47,021 nucleotides of DNA from Betaproteobacteria bacterium. GTDB lineage: Bacteria > Pseudomonadota > Gammaproteobacteria > Burkholderiales > SG8-39. Location: contig JAOUIL010000018.1 of assembly GCA_029883975.1 (NCBI GenBank), forward strand, positions 1 through 47,021, given 5' to 3'. Below are positions 17,567 through 26,189 of this stretch, piece after piece. Below the pieces are notes generated by a model. The model was not told the origin of the DNA and searched no databases. It saw only the letters and a list, made by a program, of their open reading frames with translations. Made by a program: the position numbers and the translations under genes. The stretch's first letter is position 1. The number at the start of each line of letters is the position of its first letter.

Positions 17567-18252
17567 TCGCGAAGGCTGTAGACCGCGCGCAGCTCGAGCT
17601 CGAACTCCCGGCCGCGCAGCGCGCCCGGGATCCGCACGAAGGGCATGGCGTTGCGGAACATCTCCAGCGCCTGGCGATCGAGCACCTCGTGGCCCGAGCT
17701 GCGCGCGACGCGCAGCGCGGCGATGCGGCCATCGGCGTCGACCGCCATGCGCACCACCACCTCTCCCTCCCAGTTGTTGTCGATCGCGGCGCGCGGGTAG
17801 CGCTTGTAGCGCGCCGCCTGGCCGAGCAGCCCCAGCCGATAGCGTCCAAGCGCTGCCGGATCGATCACGGACGCGACCGGCGCGGGCGCGGGCGTAACGG
17901 TGACCGGCGCGGGCGCGGGAGCCGGTTCGGGCGCCGGTGCCGGCGGCGCCGCGGACACCTGCGCCTGCGGCGCGGGAGTGGACGCGGGAGCCGGCTCGGG
18001 CGCCGGCGGAGGTGTGATGACGGGCGCGGGCGCCTTGGCGCGCGGAGGCAGCGGCCTGCGGGATTCCTGAACGGCCGCGGGGGGCGCGGGCGGCGGCGCA
18101 GGGTGCACGACGCGCGCGATCAGCGGCACGGGCTCGGGCGGCACGAGCGCGGCAAGCTCGCGCAGACGCGGCAGCAGTCCGAAGATCGCTGCGTGCAGCA
18201 GGACCGACACGACAAAGGCGATGGCCAGCGCGCGACTCGCTCCATCGCGCAT
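17551..18252 (-). CDS. TonB-family energy transducer
   Basis: 233 residues: a single N-terminal membrane anchor (LAIAFVVSVLLHAAIFGLL, with the His often found in TonB anchors), a long Pro/Ala linker of about 90 residues, and a C-terminal TonB domain (YPRAAIDNNWEGEVVVRMAV, SSGHEVLDRQALEMFRNA). It would couple proton-motive force to outer-membrane receptors. No exbB, exbD or receptor gene is in the window. ATG 18252 is chosen for the GGGGAGGGG sequence just upstream; ATG 18282 is an alternative. A possible -10 (TATAGT, 18298-18293) lies in the gap after the upstream gene. Confidence 0.85.
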   Translation of the reverse strand: MRDGASRALAIAFVVSVLLHAAIFGLLPRLRELAALVPPEPVPLIARVVHPAPPPAPPAAVQESRRPLPPRAKAPAPVITPPPAPEPAPASTPAPQAQVSAAPPAPAPEPAPAPAPVTVTPAPAPVASVIDPAALGRYRLGLLGQAARYKRYPRAAIDNNWEGEVVVRMAVDADGRIAALRVARSSGHEVLDRQALEMFRNAMPFVRIPGALRGREFELELRAVYSLRDQRSG

Positions 18253-18302
18253 GAGCCCCTCCCCGGGCACGGCCGCGCTCATGGAGCGGCCGACTATAGC
18301 AC

Positions 18303-20621
18303 CTAGGTGCGGCGCATCGCGCGCCACACCTTCTCCGGCGTGAGCGGCATTTCCAGGTGCGTGACGCCGAACCCGGACAGCGCGTCCAGCACCGCGTGCA
18401 CCACCGCGGGCACCGCGCCGATGGTGCCGATCTCGCCGCAGCCCTTCACGCCAAGCAGGTTAGTCGTGCACGGCACGCTCTCGTCGAACGCGTTCAGCAT
18501 CGGCGGGAACTGGTCGGCGCGCGGCACCGCATAGTCCATGAGCGAGCCGGTCAGCAGCTGCCCCGACTCGCGGTCGTACACGGCCTGCTCGCAGAGCGCC
18601 TGGCCGACGCCCTGCGCCATGCCGCCCTGGATCTGTCCCTCGACGATCGCGTGATTGATGATGCGGCCGATGTCGTCCATGCTCGCCAGGCGCGCGAGCC
18701 ACACTTCGCCGGTCTCGGGGTCGATCTCCACTTCGCAGGCCTGCGCGCCGTTCGGCCACGACGGCGTCGAGGGCGTCTGCGTTGCCGAGACGCGCACGCG
18801 GCGCTCGGGCTGCCTGCCGGCCAGCTCCGCCAGTCCGAGCGACCGGTCGGTGCCGGCGATGGTGAAGCGCCCATCGCGGAACTCGAGGTCCGCCAGCGCC
18901 GCCTCGAGCGCATCCGCCGCGAGCTCCCGCCCGCGCACGACGAGCGTGCGTCCCGCGGCCACCACCGCCGAGCCGCCGACGAAAGCCGAGCGCGAGCCGA
19001 CGCTGCCGACGCCGTTGGCGCGGTCGGTGTCGCCCTGCACGATGGTCACGCTCGCCGCGGGAACCTGCAGCACCTCGGTCACGAGCTGCACGTACGTCGT
19101 CTCCAGCCCCTGGCCCATGGCCTGTGTGCCGGAGAACACGGTGACGCGGCCGTCCGCGTCCACCTCGATGTCCACGGTCTCCGTGGGCAGCGCGCCGGTC
19201 CACTCGAGGTAAGCCGCGAGCCCGCGGCCGCGCAGCCGGCCGCGCTTCTTCGACTCCGCGGCGCGCGCGGCAAAGCCGTCCCAGGCGGCCGCTTTCAGCA
19301 GCCCGTCCAGCATGCGCGGGAAGTTGCCGACGTCGTAGATCTCGCCGGCGTGCGTCGCGTGCGGGAACTCCCCGGGCTGCAGCAGGTTGCGCCGGCGGAT
19401 CTCCGCCGGACCGAGGCCCATCTCGCGCCCTGCCTTCTCCACCAACCGCTCGATGAGGAAGTTGCCTTCGGGTCGCCCGGCGCCGCGGTAGGCACCCGTG
19501 GCCATGGTGTTGGTGAGCACCGCCTGGAAGTGATAGTCGACCACCGGCACGCGGTACACCGACGCCACCACCTTGGCCACCATCGCCAGCGGGATCATCG
19601 CCGACGAGGCCACCGGCACGGCGCCCATGTTGCCGAGCATGTGCAGCCGGAGGGCGAGAATGCGCCCGTCCTTGTCCAGGGCGAGCGCCGCCTTGAAATG
19701 CATGTCGCGCCCCATGTGCGCGGCAAGGAACTCCTCGCTGCGCTCGCCGCGCCAGCGCACCGGGCGACCGAGCTTCTTCGACGCGTAGGCGACGAGCGCC
19801 TCCTCGGGCGTGGCACCCGTCTTCATGCCGAAGCCGCCGCCGATGTCGCCGTTCACGACGCGCAGGTCCGTCGGCTTTACGCCCAGGGCGGCGGCGAGCG
19901 CGTCGCGCGCGCCCGTGGGCTGCTGGGACTGCGTGTACACGGTGGTGCGGCCGCTCTCGTGCACGCCGATCGCGCAGCGCGGCTCCATCGCCATGGCGAT
20001 CACGCGCTGGTTGTGCAACTCGATCTCGGTGACGTGCGCCGCCTTCGCGAAGGCGGCCTTGACGTCCTCCGGCTTGCCGTAGCGCGTCTCCCCGCCGACG
20101 TTGCCGGGCGCCTCGTTCCATAATTGCGGCGCGCCCGGCTTCACCGCGTCGCGCGCGTCGACCACGCAAGGCAGCTCCTCGTACTCGATGTTGGCGAGCT
20201 CGGCAGCATCCTGCGCCTGCACGCGCGTCTCGGCGACGATTGCCGCGACGGGGTGGCCCACGTACAACGCGCGCTCGGACGCAAGCGGCGTGCGCAGCGG
20301 CGTGGACATCGGCTGGCCGTCGGCGCGCTTGAACAGCGGCGGATACGGAATGTGCTTCACGCCGTCGGCGGCGAGCTCGGCCATGGTCCAGGCGGCGAGC
20401 ACGCCGGGTGCGGCGCGCACCGCGGCGAGGTCGACCGAGCGGATCTTCGCGTGCGCGTATGGCGAGCGTACGACGGCCAGCGCGGCCTCATTCTCGAAGC
20501 GCCGGTCGTCGCTGAACAGGCCCTTGCCGACCAGCAGGCGGTCGTCCTCCAGGCGCTTCTGCGTGCGCGCGCTGCCGAAGCGCGCGGACTCGGGATCGAA
20601 CTGGATCTGGGGAGCGTTCAT
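18303..20621 (-). CDS. Xanthine dehydrogenase/CO dehydrogenase-family molybdopterin-binding subunit (form II CoxL-like), solitary
   Basis: 772 residues of the molybdenum hydroxylase large-subunit family. An N-terminal a/b hammerhead domain (residues about 15-130) is followed by two Mo-cofactor binding domains. The active-site loop is GAYRGAGRPEGN, the form II type; form I CO dehydrogenases carry AYRCSFR. The catalytic Glu is in VKGCGEIGTIGAVPA. Other cofactor motifs are GGGFGMKTG and GTQAMGQGLETTYVQL. Such proteins normally work with a 2Fe-2S subunit and a FAD subunit, and neither is encoded on either side. The substrate is unknown; CO is unlikely. Confidence 0.87.
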   Translation of the reverse strand: MNAPQIQFDPESARFGSARTQKRLEDDRLLVGKGLFSDDRRFENEAALAVVRSPYAHAKIRSVDLAAVRAAPGVLAAWTMAELAADGVKHIPYPPLFKRADGQPMSTPLRTPLASERALYVGHPVAAIVAETRVQAQDAAELANIEYEELPCVVDARDAVKPGAPQLWNEAPGNVGGETRYGKPEDVKAAFAKAAHVTEIELHNQRVIAMAMEPRCAIGVHESGRTTVYTQSQQPTGARDALAAALGVKPTDLRVVNGDIGGGFGMKTGATPEEALVAYASKKLGRPVRWRGERSEEFLAAHMGRDMHFKAALALDKDGRILALRLHMLGNMGAVPVASSAMIPLAMVAKVVASVYRVPVVDYHFQAVLTNTMATGAYRGAGRPEGNFLIERLVEKAGREMGLGPAEIRRRNLLQPGEFPHATHAGEIYDVGNFPRMLDGLLKAAAWDGFAARAAESKKRGRLRGRGLAAYLEWTGALPTETVDIEVDADGRVTVFSGTQAMGQGLETTYVQLVTEVLQVPAASVTIVQGDTDRANGVGSVGSRSAFVGGSAVVAAGRTLVVRGRELAADALEAALADLEFRDGRFTIAGTDRSLGLAELAGRQPERRVRVSATQTPSTPSWPNGAQACEVEIDPETGEVWLARLASMDDIGRIINHAIVEGQIQGGMAQGVGQALCEQAVYDRESGQLLTGSLMDYAVPRADQFPPMLNAFDESVPCTTNLLGVKGCGEIGTIGAVPAVVHAVLDALSGFGVTHLEMPLTPEKVWRAMRRT

Positions 20622-20741
20622 GGCGGGAAAAAGGGGGCATTCTCCTACAGAACGCGGCGCCGTTTCCGGCCGTTTCATCGCCTGGCCCGCGCCGGCTGTG
20701 CCATTGCGCATCGGCGCGATGCACGCGAGAATCCATTCACA

Positions 20742-21575
20742 GTGAAGGGATACGCCATTTGCCGCGTGCCTCAAGCGCTGCTCGTTCCGGTTGCGCTCGC
20801 CGCGATGACGGCATTCACCGTCCCCGCCCGGGCAGAGGGCGAGCCGCTGCCAGACCGCCTGATGCTGCGGTTGGGCGGCTACAGCGTCAACGATGCCGAG
20901 CAGCTGGTCCGCCTCGACGCCAACAATGCGCCCGTGGGGGCGTACATCGATTTCGCCGAGACCCTGGGGGGCGAGACCTCGACCAACGTCATCCGGCTGG
21001 ACGGACGCTACCGGTTCGACGACCGCCACGCGCTCGGCTTCGCCTGGTATACGCTCAAGTTCGACGGCCACCGGGTACTGCAGACGGACATCAGCTGGGG
21101 AGACGTGGACTTCGCCACCGGCACGACGGTCGACAGCAAGATCGAGTTCGACGTCTACAAGATCAACTACCAGTATTCGCTCTACAACAAGCCGGAGGTC
21201 GAGCTGGGCGCGCTGGTCGGCCTGCACGTGATGGGCACGTCCATCGGCATCAACGCGGTCGGCATCAGCCAGGCGCGCACCGAGTCGCTGACCGCGCCCC
21301 TGCCCGTGTGGGGCCTGTTCGCGCGGTACAACTTCACGCCGCGATTGATGACGTACTTCAACTACCAGTTCTTCTTCGTCAACTACGACGACCGGGTGAA
21401 GGGCGGGCTGCAGGATTTCCTGCTCGGGCTCGAGTACCGCGCGACCCGGACGCTCGGGCTGGGCGCCGCGTTCAACCGCTTCGGCATCAACCTCGAGGCG
21501 AAGGAGGATGCGGCGACGCTTTTCTACGACAGCAGCTGGACCGGATTGATGCTGTATGGCAGCCTGTACTTCTAG
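20742..21575 (+). CDS. Outer-membrane beta-barrel protein of unknown function
   Basis: 277 residues with a GTG start and signal peptide (cleaved after VPARA), then alternating-pattern beta strands rich in Tyr, Phe and Gly. Examples are RFDDRHALGFAWYTLKFDG and TYFNYQFFFVNYDDRVKGG. The C-terminus MLYGSLYF has the terminal Phe recognised by the BAM complex. It looks like a barrel of roughly 8-12 strands; no porin or receptor family is recognised. It starts 120 bases from the divergent molybdenum hydroxylase gene and overlaps the next gene by 20 bases, which suggests co-translation. Confidence 0.75.
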   Translation: MKGYAICRVPQALLVPVALAAMTAFTVPARAEGEPLPDRLMLRLGGYSVNDAEQLVRLDANNAPVGAYIDFAETLGGETSTNVIRLDGRYRFDDRHALGFAWYTLKFDGHRVLQTDISWGDVDFATGTTVDSKIEFDVYKINYQYSLYNKPEVELGALVGLHVMGTSIGINAVGISQARTESLTAPLPVWGLFARYNFTPRLMTYFNYQFFFVNYDDRVKGGLQDFLLGLEYRATRTLGLGAAFNRFGINLEAKEDAATLFYDSSWTGLMLYGSLYF

Positions 21576-23112
21576 CGTGTGGCACCGCAGCGTAACTGCA
21601 GTCCTCGCCACGCTGCTCGCGGGCTGCGCGAGCCTGCCCTCGCTTGAGGGCCGGACGCCGACCACCGCCCTCGCCGCCACTGACGGAACGCAGCTTGGCC
21701 GCCTCGTCGCGGCACGCGCTGCCGCCAACCCGAGCAAGACCGGCATCCACCCGCTGCCCGACGGACGCGATGCGTTCGCCGCACGGGTACTGCTCGCCAA
21801 CGCCGCCGAGAAGTCGCTCGACCTGCAGTACTACATCTGGCACGGCGACCAGATCGGCTACCTGCTGTTCGAGGCGGTATGGCGCGCGGCGCAGCGCGGC
21901 GTGCGCGTGCGGCTGCTGCTCGACGACGGCGGCACGAGCGGCCTCGACGACACCCTCGCCGCCCTCGACGCGCACGCGAACATCGAGGTGCGCCTGTACA
22001 ACCCGTTCCCGGTGCGCGGCGCGCGCGGCATCAACTTCCTCTCGGATTTCTCGCGGCTGAACCACCGCATGCACAACAAGTCGTTCACCGCGGACAACCA
22101 GGTGGCGATCGTCGGCGGCCGCAACGTCGGCAACGAGTACTACGCGGCGGGCGGCGGCGTCTGGTTCCAGGACCTCGACGTGATCGCGGTCGGGGCGGCG
22201 GTGCGCGAGGTGTCGAAGGCATTCGACCTGTACTGGAACAGCGAGTCGGCCTATCCGGCGGCGAGCCTGGTCGGCGCCCCGGCGCCGGACGCGGCCCAGG
22301 CACTTGCCGCAAAGTTCGCGGCCACGCGCGCGGACCCGGTCTCCGCCTCGTACATCGAAGCGATCCGCGTCACGCCGCTCGCCCGGCAGATCGCGGCGGG
22401 AGAGCTGCAGGCCGAGTGGGCGACGGCGCGGGTGCTGCGCGACGATCCGGCGAAGACGCTGGACACCACCGGCCGCACGGACGTGCTGCTGCTGTCCTCG
22501 TTGCTGGACGCCGTGGGCTCCCCCGAGCGCTCGTTCGACCTCGTCTCGCCCTACTTCGTCCCGGGCAAGAAGGGGACCCAGTCGCTGGCAGCGCTCGCGC
22601 GCAGTGGAACGAGGCTGCGCGTGCTGACCAACTCGTACGCCGCGACGGACGTGAGCGTCGTGCATTCCGGCTACGCCAAGCGGCGCAAGGACCTGCTCGC
22701 CGCCGGCGTGGTGATGTACGAGCTCAAGCCGGACGTGGCGATGCGCGGGCGCGAGCAGGAGCGCTCGATGTCGGGCAGCTCGAGCGGCAGCCTGCACGCC
22801 AAGACTTTCGCCATCGATGGCCGCCGCTTGTTCGTCGGCTCGTTCAATTTCGACGAGCGCTCCGCCAGGCTGAACACGGAGATGGGCCTGCTGATCGACA
22901 GTCCCCGGCTTGCCGCGCAGCTCGTGCACGCGTTCGAAACCACCATCCCCGCCGGCGCCTACCAGGTGCGCCTGACGGCGGACGGCGACCTGGAGTGGAT
23001 CGAGCGCACCCCTGCGGGGGAGAAGGTCTACGCGAGCGAGCCGGGCATGGGCCTTCTGATGCGCGGCTGGGTCGGGTTCCTGTCGCTGCTGGCGATCGAC
23101 TGGATGCTGTAG
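21556..23112 (+). CDS. Phospholipase D / cardiolipin synthase-like lipoprotein
   Basis: 518-residue envelope lipoprotein (lipid Cys24 in LLAGC). It has two HKD motifs of the phospholipase D superfamily: His173-Asn-Lys175 in RMHNKSFTADNQ and a second in LHAKTFAIDGRR with SFNFDERS. QYYIWHGDQIGYLL near residue 90 is characteristic of the ClsC/YmdC group, which makes cardiolipin using phosphatidylethanolamine as donor. The reaction is inferred from family. Its start lies inside the end of the barrel gene, so the pair probably acts in outer-membrane lipid homeostasis. Confidence 0.88.
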   Translation: MAACTSSVWHRSVTAVLATLLAGCASLPSLEGRTPTTALAATDGTQLGRLVAARAAANPSKTGIHPLPDGRDAFAARVLLANAAEKSLDLQYYIWHGDQIGYLLFEAVWRAAQRGVRVRLLLDDGGTSGLDDTLAALDAHANIEVRLYNPFPVRGARGINFLSDFSRLNHRMHNKSFTADNQVAIVGGRNVGNEYYAAGGGVWFQDLDVIAVGAAVREVSKAFDLYWNSESAYPAASLVGAPAPDAAQALAAKFAATRADPVSASYIEAIRVTPLARQIAAGELQAEWATARVLRDDPAKTLDTTGRTDVLLLSSLLDAVGSPERSFDLVSPYFVPGKKGTQSLAALARSGTRLRVLTNSYAATDVSVVHSGYAKRRKDLLAAGVVMYELKPDVAMRGREQERSMSGSSSGSLHAKTFAIDGRRLFVGSFNFDERSARLNTEMGLLIDSPRLAAQLVHAFETTIPAGAYQVRLTADGDLEWIERTPAGEKVYASEPGMGLLMRGWVGFLSLLAIDWML

Positions 23113-23122
23113 CCGGCGTGCC

Positions 23123-23812
23123 TCAGTAGTACCACTTCGCCACCAGCCCGAGCGCGTGCAGGCTGTCGTCCTGCGGCTGGTAATCGTACTGCCAGGCGAG
23201 GTAGGCCTCGACGCGAAAGTGCCGCGTCAGCGACTTCTCGACGCCGAGCTGGGACAGCGTGCGCGAGTGCGCGTCGAAGCGCGTGTCGTAGAACCACTCG
23301 GCGCGCGCGTAGAGCAGCATCGCGCGGCCGAAGGGATCGAACTCGCGCGCCAGCTGGCCGCGCAGCCGGTACCTCGTCGAGTAGTCGTCGCCGATCCAGC
23401 GCAGGTCCGCGCGCGCCCGGCCCTCGAACCAGATCTCGGCCGGCAGCTGGCCGCGCGCGTTCAGCGCCAGGATCCCGCGATCTTCCGACAGCTCGCGCGT
23501 GCCGAGCTCGATCTTCGACACCCGGGTGTAGCCGAAGCGCGCCCAGAGGTAGCGGTTGCGCTCCCAGTCCTGCGAGCGCAGGGCGACGCGCCACACGGGC
23601 TCGAGCGACACGTCGACGGCGGCGGTCACGTTCGCGGACGCGGACGTGCTCGCGGCATTGGATTCCTTGCCCTCGGTGTAGTCGGCGCTGAAGTACAGCC
23701 GCGCCGTCTCGTCCAGCTGCTTGTACAGGCGCACCTCCGGCCAGAATTCGTCGTTCGCGGCATGCGCCGCGGTGGCGAGCGCGAGGCACAACGAAAGGAG
23801 GACCGATCTCAT
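23123..23812 (-). CDS. DUF2490-family outer-membrane protein
   Basis: 229 residues with a signal peptide (MRSVLLSLCLALATAAHA) followed by DEFWPEVRLYKQLDETARLY and repeated amphipathic strands (EPVWRVALRSQDWERNRYLWARFGY, split over two strands), ending LVAKWYY. The pattern matches DUF2490, a predicted small barrel of unknown function. The frame stays open upstream through the tRNA gene, but the signal peptide and a GGAGGA-like stretch near 23800-23805 mark ATG 23812 as the start. It is convergent with the phospholipase gene, 10 bases apart. Confidence 0.78.
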   Translation of the reverse strand: MRSVLLSLCLALATAAHAANDEFWPEVRLYKQLDETARLYFSADYTEGKESNAASTSASANVTAAVDVSLEPVWRVALRSQDWERNRYLWARFGYTRVSKIELGTRELSEDRGILALNARGQLPAEIWFEGRARADLRWIGDDYSTRYRLRGQLAREFDPFGRAMLLYARAEWFYDTRFDAHSRTLSQLGVEKSLTRHFRVEAYLAWQYDYQPQDDSLHALGLVAKWYY

Positions 23813-23886
23813 GGCGAGCACGGGCATTTTCGCCCGGAATGCCTCACGGGGAGGACTTCGCGTGCCGGCTGGGCCGAGGCGCAGAA

Positions 23887-23977
<91 letters not shown>

Positions 23978-23989
23978 GCGGCAGGGCGG

Positions 23990-23995
23990 ATTTTA
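23990..23995 (-). promoter_or_regulatory. Candidate -10 box for tRNA-Ser
   Basis: TAAAAT on the reverse strand (5/6 of consensus), in the only AT-rich patch between the tRNA and the kinase gene, 12 bases upstream of the mature 5' end. No convincing -35. The remaining 150 bases up to the kinase start are GC-rich with a short direct repeat (GCGGCCCAC twice at about 24010-24040) and no other feature. Confidence 0.35.
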
Positions 23996-24149
23996 TCAGG
24001 GCCGCGGCGCGCGGCCCACCGCGCTCGCGTGCGGCCCACGGCGAGCCGGGAGCCGTTCAGCGTATGCACGGGCCCGGCTTGCCCTTCTCGTTGCGGAAGC
24101 GCGCCTGCATGCGCCGCCCGGCGAACGCGTCTACACTTCGGCAGCGACC

Positions 24150-26189
24150 ATGCGAGCCGTTTCCGCGGAAGTCTACGGCGCCCTGTTCGATACCGCGCCC
24201 GACGCGATCCTGGTGATCGAGGGCGACGGCCGCATCGTGCTCGCCAACGCGCAGGCCGAGCGCATGTTCGGCATACCGCGCGGCGAGCTGCTGGGCCTGC
24301 AGATCGAAGCGCTGGTGCCCGAGCGGTTGCGCGAGGCGCACGCTGCGCGGCGCGAGGCCTACGCGCGCGCGCCGCAGGCGCGCCACATGGGGGCCGGCCC
24401 GCCCTTGTACGCGCTGCGCCGCGACGGCACCGAGTTCCCGGTCGAGATCGCGCTCGGCCCGGTGCGCGACGGCGGCCGCGAGCTGTTCGCGGCGTCGGTG
24501 CGCGACGTCTCGGACCTGAAGCGCACTCGCGACGCCGTGCGGCGCGGCCGCTACAGCTCCTTCGTCGCCCAGTTCGGCCTGCGCGCGCTGGCGCAGCCGG
24601 ACGTGGCGACGCTGATCGACGCCGCCTGCCCGCTGGTGGCCGAAGCGATGCAGCTCGACGCGGCGATCGCCTTTCGCCTGAGCGCCGACCGCCGCGAGCT
24701 GCGTTGCGTGGCAAGCCACGGCGTCAGCGCCGCGGCGGCGGCGCGCATGCGCGCGCCGAACGACCCGGGCTTCCTGCCCGGCTACCTGGTCGCGGTGCGC
24801 GAGCCCGTGGTCGTGCCCGACACCCATGCCGAGACGCGGTTCGGCATCATCGAGGTGGTGCGTGAGCTCGGGCTGCGCGGCGCGCTGTGCGTGCCGCTGT
24901 TCGGCCGCGGCGAGGTGATCGGCGGGCTCACCGCGCGCAGCCGCGCGCCGCGCGCGTGGACCGAGGACGACGTGCACTTCATGCAGGCGGTGGCCAACAT
25001 CGTCGCTGCGGCGATCGAGCGCGCCGCCACGGAAGAGACGCTGCTGCACGCACAGCGGCTGGAGGCGCTCGGCCAGCTCACCGGCGGCGTGGCGCACGAC
25101 TTCAACAACCTGCTGATGGTGATCACCGGCAACCTGCAGATCCTCGAGGATCTCGCCGCGGACCGGCCCCAGGCGCTGGCGCTCGCGCGCCAGGCGATGG
25201 GCGCCGCCGAGCGCGGCGCGCTGCTCACGCGCAAGCTGCTAGCGTTCGCGCGCAGGCAACCGCTGCACCCGCGGCCCCTCGACCTGAACCACCTGGTCCT
25301 GGAGTTCTGCGACTTGGCGCGCCGCACGCTGGGCGAGAACGTCTCGGTGCACGAGGACCTCGACGCGCTGCTGCCGCCGGTCGTCGCGGACGCAGCCGAG
25401 CTCGAGACCGCGCTGCTCAACCTTGCGGTGAACGCGCGCGATGCGATGCCGGGCGGCGGCACGCTTACGCTCTCGACCCGGCGCGCGCGCGTCGCGCCGG
25501 GCAAGCGCACGTCGGATGCAGACCTCGAGCCCGGCAATTACGCGGTGGTCGCGGTCGGCGACACGGGCACCGGTATGTCGCCCGGGGTCGCCGCGCGCGC
25601 CATCGAGCCGTTCTTCACGACCAAGGAGATCGGCAAGGGCAGCGGACTCGGCCTGTCGATGGTCTACGGCTTCGCGCGGCAATCGGGGGGGACCGTGCGG
25701 CTGGAAAGCGAGCCCGGCGCGGGTACCACGGTGCGCTTGTACCTGCCGCTGCCCGCCGATGCCGCGCAACCCGACGTGGCCGGCCCGGGCTCGCCGGTCC
25801 CGGTCGGCAGCGAAGCGGTGCTGGTGGTGGAGGATCAGGGCCCGGTGCGCGAGATCGCCGCCGGCTTCCTGTCGCACCTGGGCTACCGCGTGCACCAGGC
25901 CGCGGACGCCGAGGCCGCATTGCGCGTCCTGCGCACCGAGCCGGACATCGACCTGCTGTTCACCGACCTCGCCCTGCCGGGCATGGACGGCGTCGCGCTC
26001 GCCCAGCAGGCGCGTGCCCTGCGTCCAGCCCTTCGCGTGCTGTACACCACGGGCTATGCCTCAGGCAGCATGCTCGCGCGGCTGCCCGAGGCCGAGCGTG
26101 GCGCCGTGCTCGCCAAGCCTTATCGGCGCGAGGAACTCGCCTTCCTAGTGCGCAGGGCGCTCGCCGGGCGCCGCCCACTGCCTAATTGA
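24150..26189 (+). CDS. Soluble hybrid sensor histidine kinase (PAS-GAF-HisKA-HATPase-REC)
   Basis: 679 residues with no membrane segment. Domains in order: PAS (about 5-125; FDTAPDAILVIEGDGRIVLAN), GAF (about 140-295), HisKA with His316 in GGVAHDFNNLL, HATPase with N-box NLAVNARDAMPGGG, G1 GDTGTGM and G2 GKGSGLGL, and a C-terminal receiver (about 560-679) with Asp606 in TDLALPGMDG and Lys in AKPYR. All phosphotransfer residues are present. The receiver has no output domain, so phosphate must go onward or the receiver modulates the kinase. The ligand of PAS/GAF is unknown. It ends eight bases inside the convergent propeller gene. Confidence 0.9.
   Translation: MRAVSAEVYGALFDTAPDAILVIEGDGRIVLANAQAERMFGIPRGELLGLQIEALVPERLREAHAARREAYARAPQARHMGAGPPLYALRRDGTEFPVEIALGPVRDGGRELFAASVRDVSDLKRTRDAVRRGRYSSFVAQFGLRALAQPDVATLIDAACPLVAEAMQLDAAIAFRLSADRRELRCVASHGVSAAAAARMRAPNDPGFLPGYLVAVREPVVVPDTHAETRFGIIEVVRELGLRGALCVPLFGRGEVIGGLTARSRAPRAWTEDDVHFMQAVANIVAAAIERAATEETLLHAQRLEALGQLTGGVAHDFNNLLMVITGNLQILEDLAADRPQALALARQAMGAAERGALLTRKLLAFARRQPLHPRPLDLNHLVLEFCDLARRTLGENVSVHEDLDALLPPVVADAAELETALLNLAVNARDAMPGGGTLTLSTRRARVAPGKRTSDADLEPGNYAVVAVGDTGTGMSPGVAARAIEPFFTTKEIGKGSGLGLSMVYGFARQSGGTVRLESEPGAGTTVRLYLPLPADAAQPDVAGPGSPVPVGSEAVLVVEDQGPVREIAAGFLSHLGYRVHQAADAEAALRVLRTEPDIDLLFTDLALPGMDGVALAQQARALRPALRVLYTTGYASGSMLARLPEAERGAVLAKPYRREELAFLVRRALAGRRPLPN

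Noticed and set aside
18299-18310. Perfect 12-base palindrome GCACCTAGGTGC at the molybdenum hydroxylase stop
   Set aside because: It includes the stop codon, has no loop or T-run and no second copy was noticed, so it cannot be called an operator or terminator.
18357-20123. 588-codon plus-strand frame opposite the molybdenum hydroxylase
   Set aside because: Arg/His/Gln-rich antisense shadow with no recognisable domain or ribosome-binding site.
20622-20741. TGGCAC-containing sequence as a possible sigma-54 promoter between the divergent genes
   Set aside because: The reverse strand has TGGCAC, but the required TTGC element five bases later is missing. No convincing -24/-12 site was found by eye in the gaps inspected.
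21487-22929. 480-codon minus-strand frame opposite the phospholipase D gene
   Set aside because: Antisense to a gene with two HKD motifs; composition is typical of GC-rich shadow frames.
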